Origin: Aquimarina megaterium XH134
GTDB taxonomy: Bacteria; Bacteroidota; Bacteroidia; Flavobacteriales; Flavobacteriaceae
Direction: 5' to 3'
Length of the DNA stretch: 64,000 nt
Assembly (NCBI RefSeq): GCF_000520975.1
Contig: NZ_JACB01000015.1
Location: forward strand, 186,001 to 250,000
Shown here: one piece after another, positions 35,698 through 43,378 of the stretch
How positions within the stretch are numbered: the stretch's first letter is position 1
Layout: each line of letters starts with the position of its first letter
Position numbers and translations under genes: made by a program
The notes under the pieces: model-generated
The model's input: only the letters and a program-made list of their open reading frames with translations
The model's database searches: none
What the model was told of the DNA's origin: nothing

Positions 35698-36657
35698 TTA
35701 GAAATATCCTTGTTGTTTTCGTTTTTCCATCGCAGCTTCAGATCGTTTATCATCGATACGAGCTCCTCGTTCTGAAATTGTAGATTCTCTGATTTCTGAT
35801 ACTACTTTATCTATAGTAATTGCATCAGAAAGGACTGCTGCGGTACATGACATATCACCAACAGTTCTAAAACGCACCATTCTTTCTTCTACCACTTCAT
35901 CATCTTCTCTATACACAACATCATCTTCGGCAGACCAAATCATCCCATCTCTCACAAATGTTTTACGGGTATGAGCAAAATATATCGACGGAATTTCGAT
36001 TCCTTCTTTTTGGATATAACTCCATACATCTAATTCTGTCCAGTTACTAATTGGAAACACTCTTACATTTTGGCCTAAATCAATTTTTCCGTTAAGGTGA
36101 TCAAACAATTCAGGGCGTTGGTTTTTCTCATCCCATTGACCAAAATCATCTCTAACAGAGAATATACGTTCTTTGGCTCTGGCTTTTTCTTCATCTCTAC
36201 GAGCTCCACCAATAGCTGCATCAAACTTAAATTCTTCCAGAGCATCCAAAAGTGTGGTAGTTTGTAAGCTGTTACGGCTAGCATATTTTCCTTTTTCTTC
36301 TACAACCTTGCCTTGATCGATAGAATCCTGAACATTGCGAACAATAAGTTCTACGCCTAATTCTTTAACTAATCGATCTCTAAATTCTATAGTTTCGGGA
36401 AAATTATGTCCCGTATCAATATGCAATAAAGGGAAAGGGATTTTTCCTGGATAAAATGCTTTCTGAGCTAATCGTACTAAAGTAATAGAGTCTTTTCCTC
36501 CAGAAAAAAGCAATACTGGTTTTTCAAACTGTGCTACTACTTCTCTAAAAATATAAATTGCTTCACTCTCCAAAGGATTTACCTTAAGAACAGATGCTCC
36601 AGCCAGATTACCTGCTGTCCCTTCTAATTGTTCTATTTTCTTTTCTAGTATTTCCAT
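35698..36657 (-). CDS. cysD: Sulfate adenylyltransferase subunit 2
   Basis: N-type ATP pyrophosphatase that adenylylates sulfate to APS. The PP-loop SGGKDS is at 52-57, and the RRDEEKARAKERIFS and TELDVWSYI regions are family hallmarks. The N terminus has about 25 residues more than the enterobacterial enzyme. Operon member, 21 nt downstream of cysH. Confidence 0.94.
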   Translation of the reverse strand: MEILEKKIEQLEGTAGNLAGASVLKVNPLESEAIYIFREVVAQFEKPVLLFSGGKDSITLVRLAQKAFYPGKIPFPLLHIDTGHNFPETIEFRDRLVKELGVELIVRNVQDSIDQGKVVEEKGKYASRNSLQTTTLLDALEEFKFDAAIGGARRDEEKARAKERIFSVRDDFGQWDEKNQRPELFDHLNGKIDLGQNVRVFPISNWTELDVWSYIQKEGIEIPSIYFAHTRKTFVRDGMIWSAEDDVVYREDDEVVEERMVRFRTVGDMSCTAAVLSDAITIDKVVSEIRESTISERGARIDDKRSEAAMEKRKQQGYF

Positions 36658-36678
36658 TCTTATCTTTTTCGTAATTTA

Positions 36679-37305
36679 TTAGTTAGTATGTAATCCACAC
36701 TCTCTATTTTCCAACACTTTAGTTGGATCAAAATATTTAAATTCGTTAGGTAATTTATGTTCTTCTAAATACACATCTAACTCTTCATCACTGTAATAGT
36801 AAAATGGGCTTACTTTTAAAACTCCATCTTTACCCATACTTGCAATATCCAAGGAATCTCTAAGTGCCGTTTGTCCTTTCCTTAGGTTTGTAAACCAAAC
36901 ATCGGGAGCAAAATCAGACATTGCCCTTCTAAATGGTTCTAATTTTACTTGTTCTGTAAAAATTTTGTGTTTGGGATCATCAATATCCGGAATCCCCATA
37001 GTTACATCTCTATGCGCTGTGGTTTGCTTAGGTACATATAATTTAATATTCAGTCCTAGCATATCAATAACCTCTTCGGCATGTCTATACGTGTTTGGAG
37101 TATTGTATCCAGAGTCACACCATATTACCGGAATGTCTGATAATGCTTTTGAGCAAACACTAAGAATTGCAACCTCATATGGCCTAAAATTAGTAGTTAC
37201 AACCGGAGTTTTCGCATTTAAAACTGCCCATTGTGCAATTTCTAAAGGTGTTTTGTCCTTTAGAGATTTATTTAAATTTTCTATTTCTTTTTCTGTTAAA
37301 CTCAT
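36679..37305 (-). CDS. cysH: Adenylylsulfate / phosphoadenylylsulfate reductase
   Basis: Reduces (P)APS to sulfite using thioredoxin. The catalytic cysteine C203 is in the C-terminal ECGLHTN motif. The paired CC motifs that bind 4Fe-4S in APS reductases are absent, which by usual rules points to the PAPS-specific, cluster-free class. That class needs APS kinase, yet no cysC gene or domain is in this operon. Short at 208 residues. Confidence 0.9.
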   Translation of the reverse strand: MSLTEKEIENLNKSLKDKTPLEIAQWAVLNAKTPVVTTNFRPYEVAILSVCSKALSDIPVIWCDSGYNTPNTYRHAEEVIDMLGLNIKLYVPKQTTAHRDVTMGIPDIDDPKHKIFTEQVKLEPFRRAMSDFAPDVWFTNLRKGQTALRDSLDIASMGKDGVLKVSPFYYYSDEELDVYLEEHKLPNEFKYFDPTKVLENRECGLHTN

Positions 37306-37337
37306 AGCCTACTATACTTGTTTTTCTACTATAGCAA

Positions 37338-37604
37338 TTATTTTCCCCATTTAATACGATTCCAAATTCTTTCGTGAAAAAAATACAGAATCATTTTTGT
37401 CACAAAATCAATAGATGCAATCGAAGTAGCAAGAGCAATCTCCCCCGTTAACACATAAGACACTATTAATGTATCTAATGTACCCACGACTCTCCAGCTT
37501 ACTGCTTTTGCGATACTACGTATTGGTTTCTCAGAGGTTTTATCGTCCTGATACGTTGTTTTCTGCGTAGCCACTTTATCTAATATCATTTGATCTAAAA
37601 TCAT
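37338..37604 (-). CDS. DUF2061 small membrane protein
   Basis: 88 residues with a DUF2061 core: KAVSWRVVGTLDTLIVSYVLTG, then a second membrane segment and FFHERIWNRIKWG. Such genes often head sulfate-assimilation operons in Bacteroidota. Its role there is unknown; a part in sulfate or sulfite transport has been guessed from context only. First gene of the operon. Confidence 0.85.
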   Translation of the reverse strand: MILDQMILDKVATQKTTYQDDKTSEKPIRSIAKAVSWRVVGTLDTLIVSYVLTGEIALATSIASIDFVTKMILYFFHERIWNRIKWGK

Positions 37605-37618
37605 TTTTTTTCTAAAAA

Positions 37619-37643
37619 CTCTATTACCCTATCGGAATAGTAG
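37619..37643 (-). promoter_or_regulatory. Candidate operator of the cys operon
   Basis: Minus-strand ACTATTCCGATAGGGTAATAG is a partly palindromic element just downstream of the predicted transcription start. Its form (ATT-CC..AT..GG-AAT) recalls sites of Rrf2-type sulfur regulators such as CymR/IscR. This is a guess from shape and position. Confidence 0.4.
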
Positions 37644-37652
37644 ATTATTAAA

Positions 37653-37687
37653 CAAATGTATATATAATATTTTGTTTATAGCACAAA
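37653..37687 (-). promoter_or_regulatory. Promoter of the cys operon
   Basis: Minus strand: TTTG (37687-37684) and TACATTTG (37660-37653), spaced 23 nt. The implied start is near 37646, overlapping the candidate operator. Confidence 0.6.
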
Positions 37688-37931
37688 AATCTCAAAAGTT
37701 CTTGTAGAAAATCATAAGAATTATGATATCTTCAACAAAAACCCTAGTAACTTAGTAGATTATTAAATCAATCCCAGAATCGTTAGATAATTTATTGAAG
37801 AACACCCTATTAAATTTTTATTAATTATCCTTAAAAATCACATAAAAAGAGATTTTGTCTAGAAAAAATGACAATATGTGAATTTCTAACTCGTTGATAA
37901 AAGTAATATTAACCCAAAATACATAATCGAA

Positions 37932-38474
37932 ATGAAAAGATTTGCAATGCTTTTATGTTTAGCAAGTACCTTACTATTTGTTTCTTGTAACAACGATGAT
38001 GATTCTCCAATTGAAATTGATCAATCCTTAATCCCTGGTGAGTGGAGTCTTTCGGATGTCAAATCTGAAAATGGAAAAGTTACTGCTACCATTGAAAACA
38101 TACCTGTGAGTGGTAGTTATTCTATATCGGGTAAAGATTATACTGCAGAAGCAACTTTTACAGAAGTTTCTGATGCCGATAAACCCAATACTTTTATTAG
38201 CTCTGGAGGGTTTACATTAGTGGCAAAAATAACTATCCCTACACAATCTATTGATTATGAAGAATCAATTCCAGATTTTATTGGAGCTGGGGAGTGGAAA
38301 ATAGATGGGACCAAATTAATTACTACTGTTGCCGAAAAAGACGCGTCTTTTGATATTATTGCATTAACAGCACAAACCATGAGTATAAAAAAAGACATCA
38401 AAGAAACAGTCGAACAACAAGGAATTACTTTTGAAGTTACCGGAAGTCAAATTTTTACTCTGACAAAAAAATAA
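37932..38474 (+). CDS. Lipocalin-like lipoprotein
   Basis: A 180-residue secreted lipoprotein: signal MKRFAMLLCLASTLLFVSC, acid-rich NNDDDS linker, then a beta-rich domain starting IPGEWSLSDVKSENG, typical of the lipocalin-like/DUF5004 lipoproteins of Bacteroidota. No catalytic residue can be named. Monocistronic with a terminator. Confidence 0.75.
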   Translation: MKRFAMLLCLASTLLFVSCNNDDDSPIEIDQSLIPGEWSLSDVKSENGKVTATIENIPVSGSYSISGKDYTAEATFTEVSDADKPNTFISSGGFTLVAKITIPTQSIDYEESIPDFIGAGEWKIDGTKLITTVAEKDASFDIIALTAQTMSIKKDIKETVEQQGITFEVTGSQIFTLTKK

Positions 38475-38501
38475 GGCGATAAACCTCTAAATTCTTTGAA
38501 T

Positions 38502-38531
38502 AAAAAAACTGAGAAATTTCTCAGTTTTTTT
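38502..38531 (+). terminator. Terminator of the lipocalin-like gene
   Basis: AAAAAAACTGAGAAA and its complement form a perfect stem ending in a T run, about 28 nt after the stop. Confidence 0.85.
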
Positions 38532-38617
38532 ATTTGCTCATTTCCCTAAAACCTGTTTTTATAATCAAAAATACATATTCCCCTGTTTACGGGGGTCTAT
38601 ATCCTATATTGAAATTT

Positions 38618-38625
38618 TAAGTTTG
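38618..38625 (+). promoter_or_regulatory. -7 box before the Cys-rich peptides
   Basis: TAAGTTTG fits TAnnTTTG, about 88 nt before the first peptide gene. Upstream, CCCCTGTTTACGGGG (near 38580-38595) is a small dyad that could bind a regulator. Confidence 0.4.
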
Positions 38626-38712
38626 AGAAACTAAATTATAGAATTGTTCATTTAACCAATAATACCCTGATTTAAAGGTGCAATTCTATTCATTCTTAAA
38701 ACAAATTACATT

Positions 38713-38898
38713 ATGAAAAAAATTTTAAACTTAGGAGGAGTTACCTTATTAAGTAAAAACGTTCAAAGTCAAATTTTGGGTTCGCGCAGCGGGACTCCTT
38801 GTTATCAAAACGGAAATCAGTGCTGCAGAGAAACAGGTAATGGAAGTCTCTGTGATGTAGGGCAATGTCTACCTAATGGATATTGTGTGTATTCTTAA
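38713..38898 (+). CDS. Cys-rich peptide precursor 1 (bacteriocin-like leader)
   Basis: 61 residues. The leader MKKILNLGGVTLLSKN is of the kind seen before double-glycine cleavage sites in Bacteroidota peptide precursors, although the site here is GS, not GG. The rest has six cysteines spaced C-x6-CC-x8-C-x4-C-x5-C (from C30) and no Sec-type signal. It could be a disulfide-rich bacteriocin, a signalling peptide or a modified natural product. No maturation or export gene is adjacent. The paralogue follows 13 nt downstream. Confidence 0.75.
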   Translation: MKKILNLGGVTLLSKNVQSQILGSRSGTPCYQNGNQCCRETGNGSLCDVGQCLPNGYCVYS

Positions 38899-38911
38899 AA
38901 CAAATTATATC

Positions 38912-39103
38912 ATGAAAAAAATTTTAAATTTAAAAGGAGTTTCCTTATTAAGTAAAACCGAACAAAGTTCAATCTCTGGTTCGGGAGGAAGAGGTTTTGG
39001 TTGTTATCAAAATGGATATCAATGCTGTACCTGGAGAGGTGGAGTACGTTTATTTTGTGATGCAGGTACATGCATGTCAAACGGGCGTTGTCATTTTATA
39101 TAA
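38912..39103 (+). CDS. Cys-rich peptide precursor 2 (bacteriocin-like leader)
   Basis: 63 residues, a tandem paralogue of the previous gene. The leader MKKILNLKGVSLLSKTEQ fits the LSKxEQ double-glycine pattern better and ends SGSGG (residues 22-26), so cleavage after Gly26 is likely. Six cysteines lie at 31, 38, 39, 49, 54 and 60 with almost the same spacing as copy 1. I start at the ATG at 38912: upstream DNA (AAAACAAATTA..AT) repeats the sequence before copy 1, and an earlier in-frame ATG at 38876 lies inside copy 1. Confidence 0.75.
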   Translation: MKKILNLKGVSLLSKTEQSSISGSGGRGFGCYQNGYQCCTWRGGVRLFCDAGTCMSNGRCHFI

Positions 39104-39128
39104 CCGTAAAAATTAATTAATTTTCATC

Positions 39129-39167
39129 AAAAAAATGCTCTGAAAAATTGATCTTCAGAGCATTTTT
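39129..39167. terminator. Bidirectional terminator between peptides and metZ
   Basis: AAAAAATGCTCTGA (39129-39142) pairs with TCAGAGCATTTTT (39155-39167). It serves the convergent peptide and metZ transcripts. Confidence 0.85.
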
Positions 39168-39203
39168 CATTTTATATCAATACTATAAGAAGTTTTATAG
39201 TTT

Positions 39204-40382
39204 CTATATTTTTTCTAATGCTTGTTCTATATCCGATATAACATCATCAATATGCTCTAATCCCACAGAACAACGCACCATTCCATCTGTAATCCCTACA
39301 ACAAGCTTGTCTTCATCGGCTAGTTTACTATGTGTTGTTGAAGCAGGATGTGTAATTATGGTTCTAGTATCACCAAGGTTAGCAGACAGAGAGCACATTT
39401 GTACACTATTAAAAAAAGTTTTACCTCCTTGTACACCTCCTTTTACTTCAAAAGCAACAACATTACCTCCCATTTTCATTTGCTTTTTGGCAACTTCATA
39501 TTGTGGGTGAGATTTCAAAAATGGATATTTCACCCAGTTTATTTTAGGGTGCGATTCTAAAAACTCTGCTAATTTTAGTGCATTCTCACAGTGACGGTCT
39601 ACCCGAACTGCCAAGGTTTCTAAACTTTTAGACAATACCCAAGCATTAAAAGGCGATAGTGATGGTCCTGTATTACGCGAAAAGAGGTAAATTTCTCTTA
39701 TCAGTTCTTTTTTACCAACAGTCACTCCTCCCAGAACCCTTCCCTGGCCATCAATTAGCTTAGTTGCAGAATGAATTACCAAATCTGCACCAAACTTAAT
39801 TGGGTTTTGCAAATATGGAGTCGCAAAACAATTATCAATAACCAAAAGCAGGTTGTGTTTTTTTGCTATCGAACCCAACAATTCTAAATCTAAAACATCT
39901 ACTCCCGGATTTGTTGGAGATTCGGCGTATATAATTTTTGTATTGGGTTGGATCAAACTTTCTATTTTATCCACCTCATCTACTCTAAAATAACTGGTTT
40001 CGATATTCCACTTTGGTAAATATTTAGTAAATAAAGTATGAGTAGAACCAAATACAGATCGAGCCGAAACAATATGATCGCCAGCATCTAATAACGCAGC
40101 AAATGTAGAAAACACTGCTGCCATACCCGTTGCAAATGCATACCCGTCTTCTGCTCCTTCTAATTTACAAATCTTATCTACAAATTCTGTTGTATTAGGA
40201 TTACTAAAACGGCTATATAGATTTCGTTCTTTCTCTTCTGCAAAAGAGGCTCTCATCTCTTCGGCATCTTCAAAAACAAAGCCCGAGGTTAAATACATTG
40301 GTGTAGAATGCTCTAAAAACTGTGTTTTATCAGTTTGAGTTCTTACCGCTTGTGTTTCAAAATTTAAACTTTTAAGGCTCAT
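39204..40382 (-). CDS. metZ: O-succinyl/O-acetylhomoserine sulfhydrylase (Cys/Met PLP family)
   Basis: PLP enzyme of the trans-sulfuration family. The PLP lysine is K208 in HSATKLIDGQG, with YSRFSNPN and RNTGPSLSPFNAW typical of the MetZ-like sulfhydrylases. It joins sulfide to activated homoserine to give homocysteine, or may use cysteine as a cystathionine gamma-synthase. The operon also has MetY (OAH sulfhydrylase), so substrate division is unclear. The start overlaps the osmC stop by 4 nt. Confidence 0.85.
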   Translation of the reverse strand: MSLKSLNFETQAVRTQTDKTQFLEHSTPMYLTSGFVFEDAEEMRASFAEEKERNLYSRFSNPNTTEFVDKICKLEGAEDGYAFATGMAAVFSTFAALLDAGDHIVSARSVFGSTHTLFTKYLPKWNIETSYFRVDEVDKIESLIQPNTKIIYAESPTNPGVDVLDLELLGSIAKKHNLLLVIDNCFATPYLQNPIKFGADLVIHSATKLIDGQGRVLGGVTVGKKELIREIYLFSRNTGPSLSPFNAWVLSKSLETLAVRVDRHCENALKLAEFLESHPKINWVKYPFLKSHPQYEVAKKQMKMGGNVVAFEVKGGVQGGKTFFNSVQMCSLSANLGDTRTIITHPASTTHSKLADEDKLVVGITDGMVRCSVGLEHIDDVISDIEQALEKI

Positions 40383-40804
40383 ACTTCTTTATTATTAACT
40401 ACCACCTTGTACTCTATTGTAGCTGTGGGTTCTAATGTTTTGGATACCGAACAATATTTCTCAAATGACAATTCTGCCGCTCTCAGTGCTTTTTCTGGAG
40501 TAATATCCCCTTCAAGATAAACGGTTACTGTAATTTTTTTAAATGGTTTTGCTCCATCAATTTCTTCACGAGCACCATATACTTCTGCTCTATAGTCTGT
40601 AATTTCCTGTCGTTGTTTCTTCAGAATAGAAATTATATCAATTGCACTACATCCTGCTACCCCCATCAATACGTATTCCATTGGGCTTGGTGCCTGGTCA
40701 TGTCCTCCAACTTTGGCTGTACTATCTATATAGGTTACATGTCCTCTTTCATTTTTTAATTCGAAATGATAATCGTTGTCTATTCTTTTTAGTTGTATTT
40801 TCAT
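40379..40804 (-). CDS. OsmC-family protein
   Basis: Small thiol-dependent peroxide-reductase family (Ohr/OsmC). Conserved features are the MGVAGCSAIDIISIL helix with the first cysteine and KYCSVSKTLEPTATIEY with the second. Located between thrA and metZ and translationally coupled to metZ. Its link to methionine or sulfide chemistry is contextual only. Confidence 0.88.
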   Translation of the reverse strand: MKIQLKRIDNDYHFELKNERGHVTYIDSTAKVGGHDQAPSPMEYVLMGVAGCSAIDIISILKKQRQEITDYRAEVYGAREEIDGAKPFKKITVTVYLEGDITPEKALRAAELSFEKYCSVSKTLEPTATIEYKVVVNNKEV

Positions 40805-40817
40805 TGTATATTGTTTT

Positions 40818-40940
40818 GGGCGTTCCCCTAATCAATCAGGGGTCGGGCTTTCAGCTATATCTTTTATAATCTATCAAAATCCCTTGATTCTATTTTAGGG
40901 TGACAGGATTATAAAAGGATGTCGCCTCAATCCCTAACGC
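40818..40940 (-). repeat. Structured intergenic element between thrA and osmC
   Basis: The gap is nearly filled by two nested structures: CCCCTAATCAATCAGGGG (40825-40842) flanked by GGGC and GTCGGGC, and an 11-bp stem CTTTTATAATC/GATTATAAAAG (40861-40871 and 40907-40917) closing a smaller CCCT/AGGG hairpin. The layout (GGGATTGAGGCGACATCC ... AGCTGAAAGCCCGACCCC, minus strand) resembles a dispersed intergenic sequence that I recall from other Flavobacteriia. Only one copy is in this window, so its repeat nature is not shown here. Confidence 0.5.
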
Positions 40941-40950
40941 AATTATAATT

Positions 40951-43365
40951 TCATCCTTTTTCTGCTAATCGTAAGACATCTCCAAACACTCCTCTTGCTG
41001 TTACGGCTGCTCCAGCACCAGCTCCCTGAATTACGATAGGTTGATCGCCGTATGATTCTGTATAAATCTCGAATATAGAGTCGGAACCTTTTACTTGTCC
41101 TAACGCACTACTTTGAGGTACAGAAACTAATTTAACATCCAAATTTCCTTTCTCTTGTGACAAATCACCCCAAAGATCACCAATATATCGCAATACATGA
41201 TCAGGTTTTTGCTCTTCTTTAACTTTTTTATAAACAACATCCAACTCTTTTAGCCTTCCTAAAAACTCTTTTGCTTCTCCAGCCCTTAATTCTTCAGGAA
41301 TTAAATTATGAATATTAATATCTTCAAATTCATTACTTAAATCTAATTCTCTTGCTAGAATTAACAATTTTCGGCCTACATCATTACCACAGAGATCTTC
41401 TCTCGGATCAGGCTCAGTAAACCCTTTATCAATTGCCTCTTGCAACACCTCACTAAACGGTCGTTCTTCTATAGAAAAAGTATTAAATAAATAACTTAGT
41501 GACCCAGAAAAAACACCTTTAATTCGAGTTATATTTTCTCCTGACAAATGCAGTAACTTAATAGTATCAATCAATGGTAATCCAGCTCCTACGTTAGTTT
41601 CATACAGGTATTGTTTTTGATTTTCTTCTAGTTTAGCTCTTAATTTCTTATAAAAATTAAAACTTAATGTATTGGCTACTTTGTTAGAGGAAACTAAATC
41701 AAAACCATGTTCTACCAAATTGATATAGTTTTCTGTAAACCCCTGACTGGCTGTATTATCAATAGCTATCAGGTTTTCTAAATGATGATCATCTGCAAAT
41801 CGAATCACATTTTCGACCGTATATGAAATTCCTTTTTCATCGATAGCATTTTTCCAGTTTTGCGTTACCCCGTTTTTATCTAAGAGTACTTTTCTAGAAT
41901 TTGCTACTGCAAAAATATTAAGGTTAATTTTTTTTCGTTTTTCTATCTGTTCTGAAGATTTTAAGATTTGATCTATCAACGTACCTCCTACTAATCCATG
42001 ACCAAATATGGCTATGTTGATTTTTTTAGAAATTTCGAAAATCTCACCATGAATCACATTTAGGGCACGATGCAATTGTTCTTTTCGCACTACCAAACTC
42101 ACATTCTTTCCTGTAACTGTATTATTAAACAATAATGGAATTACCTGATTCTTAATCAATGCATTGTATGGCTTATGAAATGTGCTTAGATCCTGGCCAA
42201 TAATAGAAATCACAGAGACATCTTTTTCTATTGAAATCCCACTAACATCACGTTTATAAAAATCTGATTCGAATTCTTGTTCTAATATAGATTTAGCTTC
42301 TTTTGCTTTATCAGCCTCAACAACAAAACCTATCCCACGCTCTGATGAACCTTGCGAAATAATACTAACGCTAATATTTTTATGGGCTAGTGCTTTAAAT
42401 ATTCTTGCATCTACTCCTACTTTCCCTAAGAGTCCTCTTCCTTCGAGATTGATTAGAGCTACATTCTCTAAAACCGAAAGAGATTTGATTCCCTTTTCAC
42501 TCGCTTCTGATGTAATTAAAGTTCCTTTATTTTTATGATCAAAAGTATTTAAAATCCTAAGCGGGATATTCTTTTCTATTAATGGGATTATTGTTTTTGC
42601 ATGTAAAATATTAGCTCCAAAATATGCTAATTCATTAGCTTCTGTAAATGATAGTTTTTCAATTTTTATGGCATCTGGTACTAAGTCTGGGTTTGCCGTA
42701 TAGATTCCGTTTACATGAGTAAAACTTTGTAATTCTTCTGCTTCCAGATAATTTGCTAGCAATGATGCTGTATAATTACTTCCGTTTCTTCCTAAAGTAG
42801 TCGTTTCATTTTTGGTATTAGAGGCTATAAAACCTGTGACTATATTTACCGTAGTACCATTATACGTTTGAAAATGATTAATTACATTTTCTTTGGATAA
42901 CTTATCGAGAGGCTGTGCATCTCCAAATTGGGCATCTGTTATGATCAAAGTTCTACTATCGGTAAAATTAGCTTTGATGTTTTTCTCTTTAAGAATTTGC
43001 GTTACCAATTTGGCCGAAATAACTTCGCCTTGTGATAGTACTTGATCTTTTACCCGTTTACTATAATCTCCTAAAAGTGAAACTCCTTCAAAAAGTTTGT
43101 CTAATGTTTCGAATTCCTGGGTAAAATCAGCATTATCAAAATCTGCAATTTGGTATTTTTTAAGTGCTTCTAACTGCGACTGGTAATTTTTTCCTTTAAC
43201 GGCTTTTTCAAGAATTTCTTCAAGCTCATCAGTTGTATTACCACGAGCAGAAAGGACAACGGTAATCTTTTCACCATTTTTAACCTTATCTTCAATTATA
43301 TCTATCACTGCATGAATTCCTTTTCCGTTAGCAAGTGATTTTCCTCCAAATTTTAAAACTTTCAT
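40951..43365 (-). CDS. thrA: Bifunctional aspartate kinase / homoserine dehydrogenase
   Basis: First and third steps from aspartate to homoserine. The kinase domain opens MKVLKFGGKS; two ACT-type regulatory stretches follow (about 300-440); the dehydrogenase has IFGHGLVGGTLI for NAD(P) and YETNVGAGLPLIDT. I use the ATG at 43365, since the longer frame adds MCFKEKEK and overlaps metX. 804 residues, usual for the fused enzyme. Being in the metY-metX operon, it is likely the methionine-dedicated isozyme (metL role). Confidence 0.92.
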   Translation of the reverse strand: MKVLKFGGKSLANGKGIHAVIDIIEDKVKNGEKITVVLSARGNTTDELEEILEKAVKGKNYQSQLEALKKYQIADFDNADFTQEFETLDKLFEGVSLLGDYSKRVKDQVLSQGEVISAKLVTQILKEKNIKANFTDSRTLIITDAQFGDAQPLDKLSKENVINHFQTYNGTTVNIVTGFIASNTKNETTTLGRNGSNYTASLLANYLEAEELQSFTHVNGIYTANPDLVPDAIKIEKLSFTEANELAYFGANILHAKTIIPLIEKNIPLRILNTFDHKNKGTLITSEASEKGIKSLSVLENVALINLEGRGLLGKVGVDARIFKALAHKNISVSIISQGSSERGIGFVVEADKAKEAKSILEQEFESDFYKRDVSGISIEKDVSVISIIGQDLSTFHKPYNALIKNQVIPLLFNNTVTGKNVSLVVRKEQLHRALNVIHGEIFEISKKINIAIFGHGLVGGTLIDQILKSSEQIEKRKKINLNIFAVANSRKVLLDKNGVTQNWKNAIDEKGISYTVENVIRFADDHHLENLIAIDNTASQGFTENYINLVEHGFDLVSSNKVANTLSFNFYKKLRAKLEENQKQYLYETNVGAGLPLIDTIKLLHLSGENITRIKGVFSGSLSYLFNTFSIEERPFSEVLQEAIDKGFTEPDPREDLCGNDVGRKLLILARELDLSNEFEDINIHNLIPEELRAGEAKEFLGRLKELDVVYKKVKEEQKPDHVLRYIGDLWGDLSQEKGNLDVKLVSVPQSSALGQVKGSDSIFEIYTESYGDQPIVIQGAGAGAAVTARGVFGDVLRLAEKG

Positions 43366-43378
43366 TTTTTCTTTTTCT

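Larger units (their letters stand above)
37605..37931. other. Divergent control region of the cys operon
   Basis: 327 bp between the DUF2061 gene (leftward) and the lipocalin-like lipoprotein (rightward). It holds the cys promoter and candidate operator listed separately. The right half, from about 37700, is AT-rich and shows no feature I can name. Confidence 0.5.
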
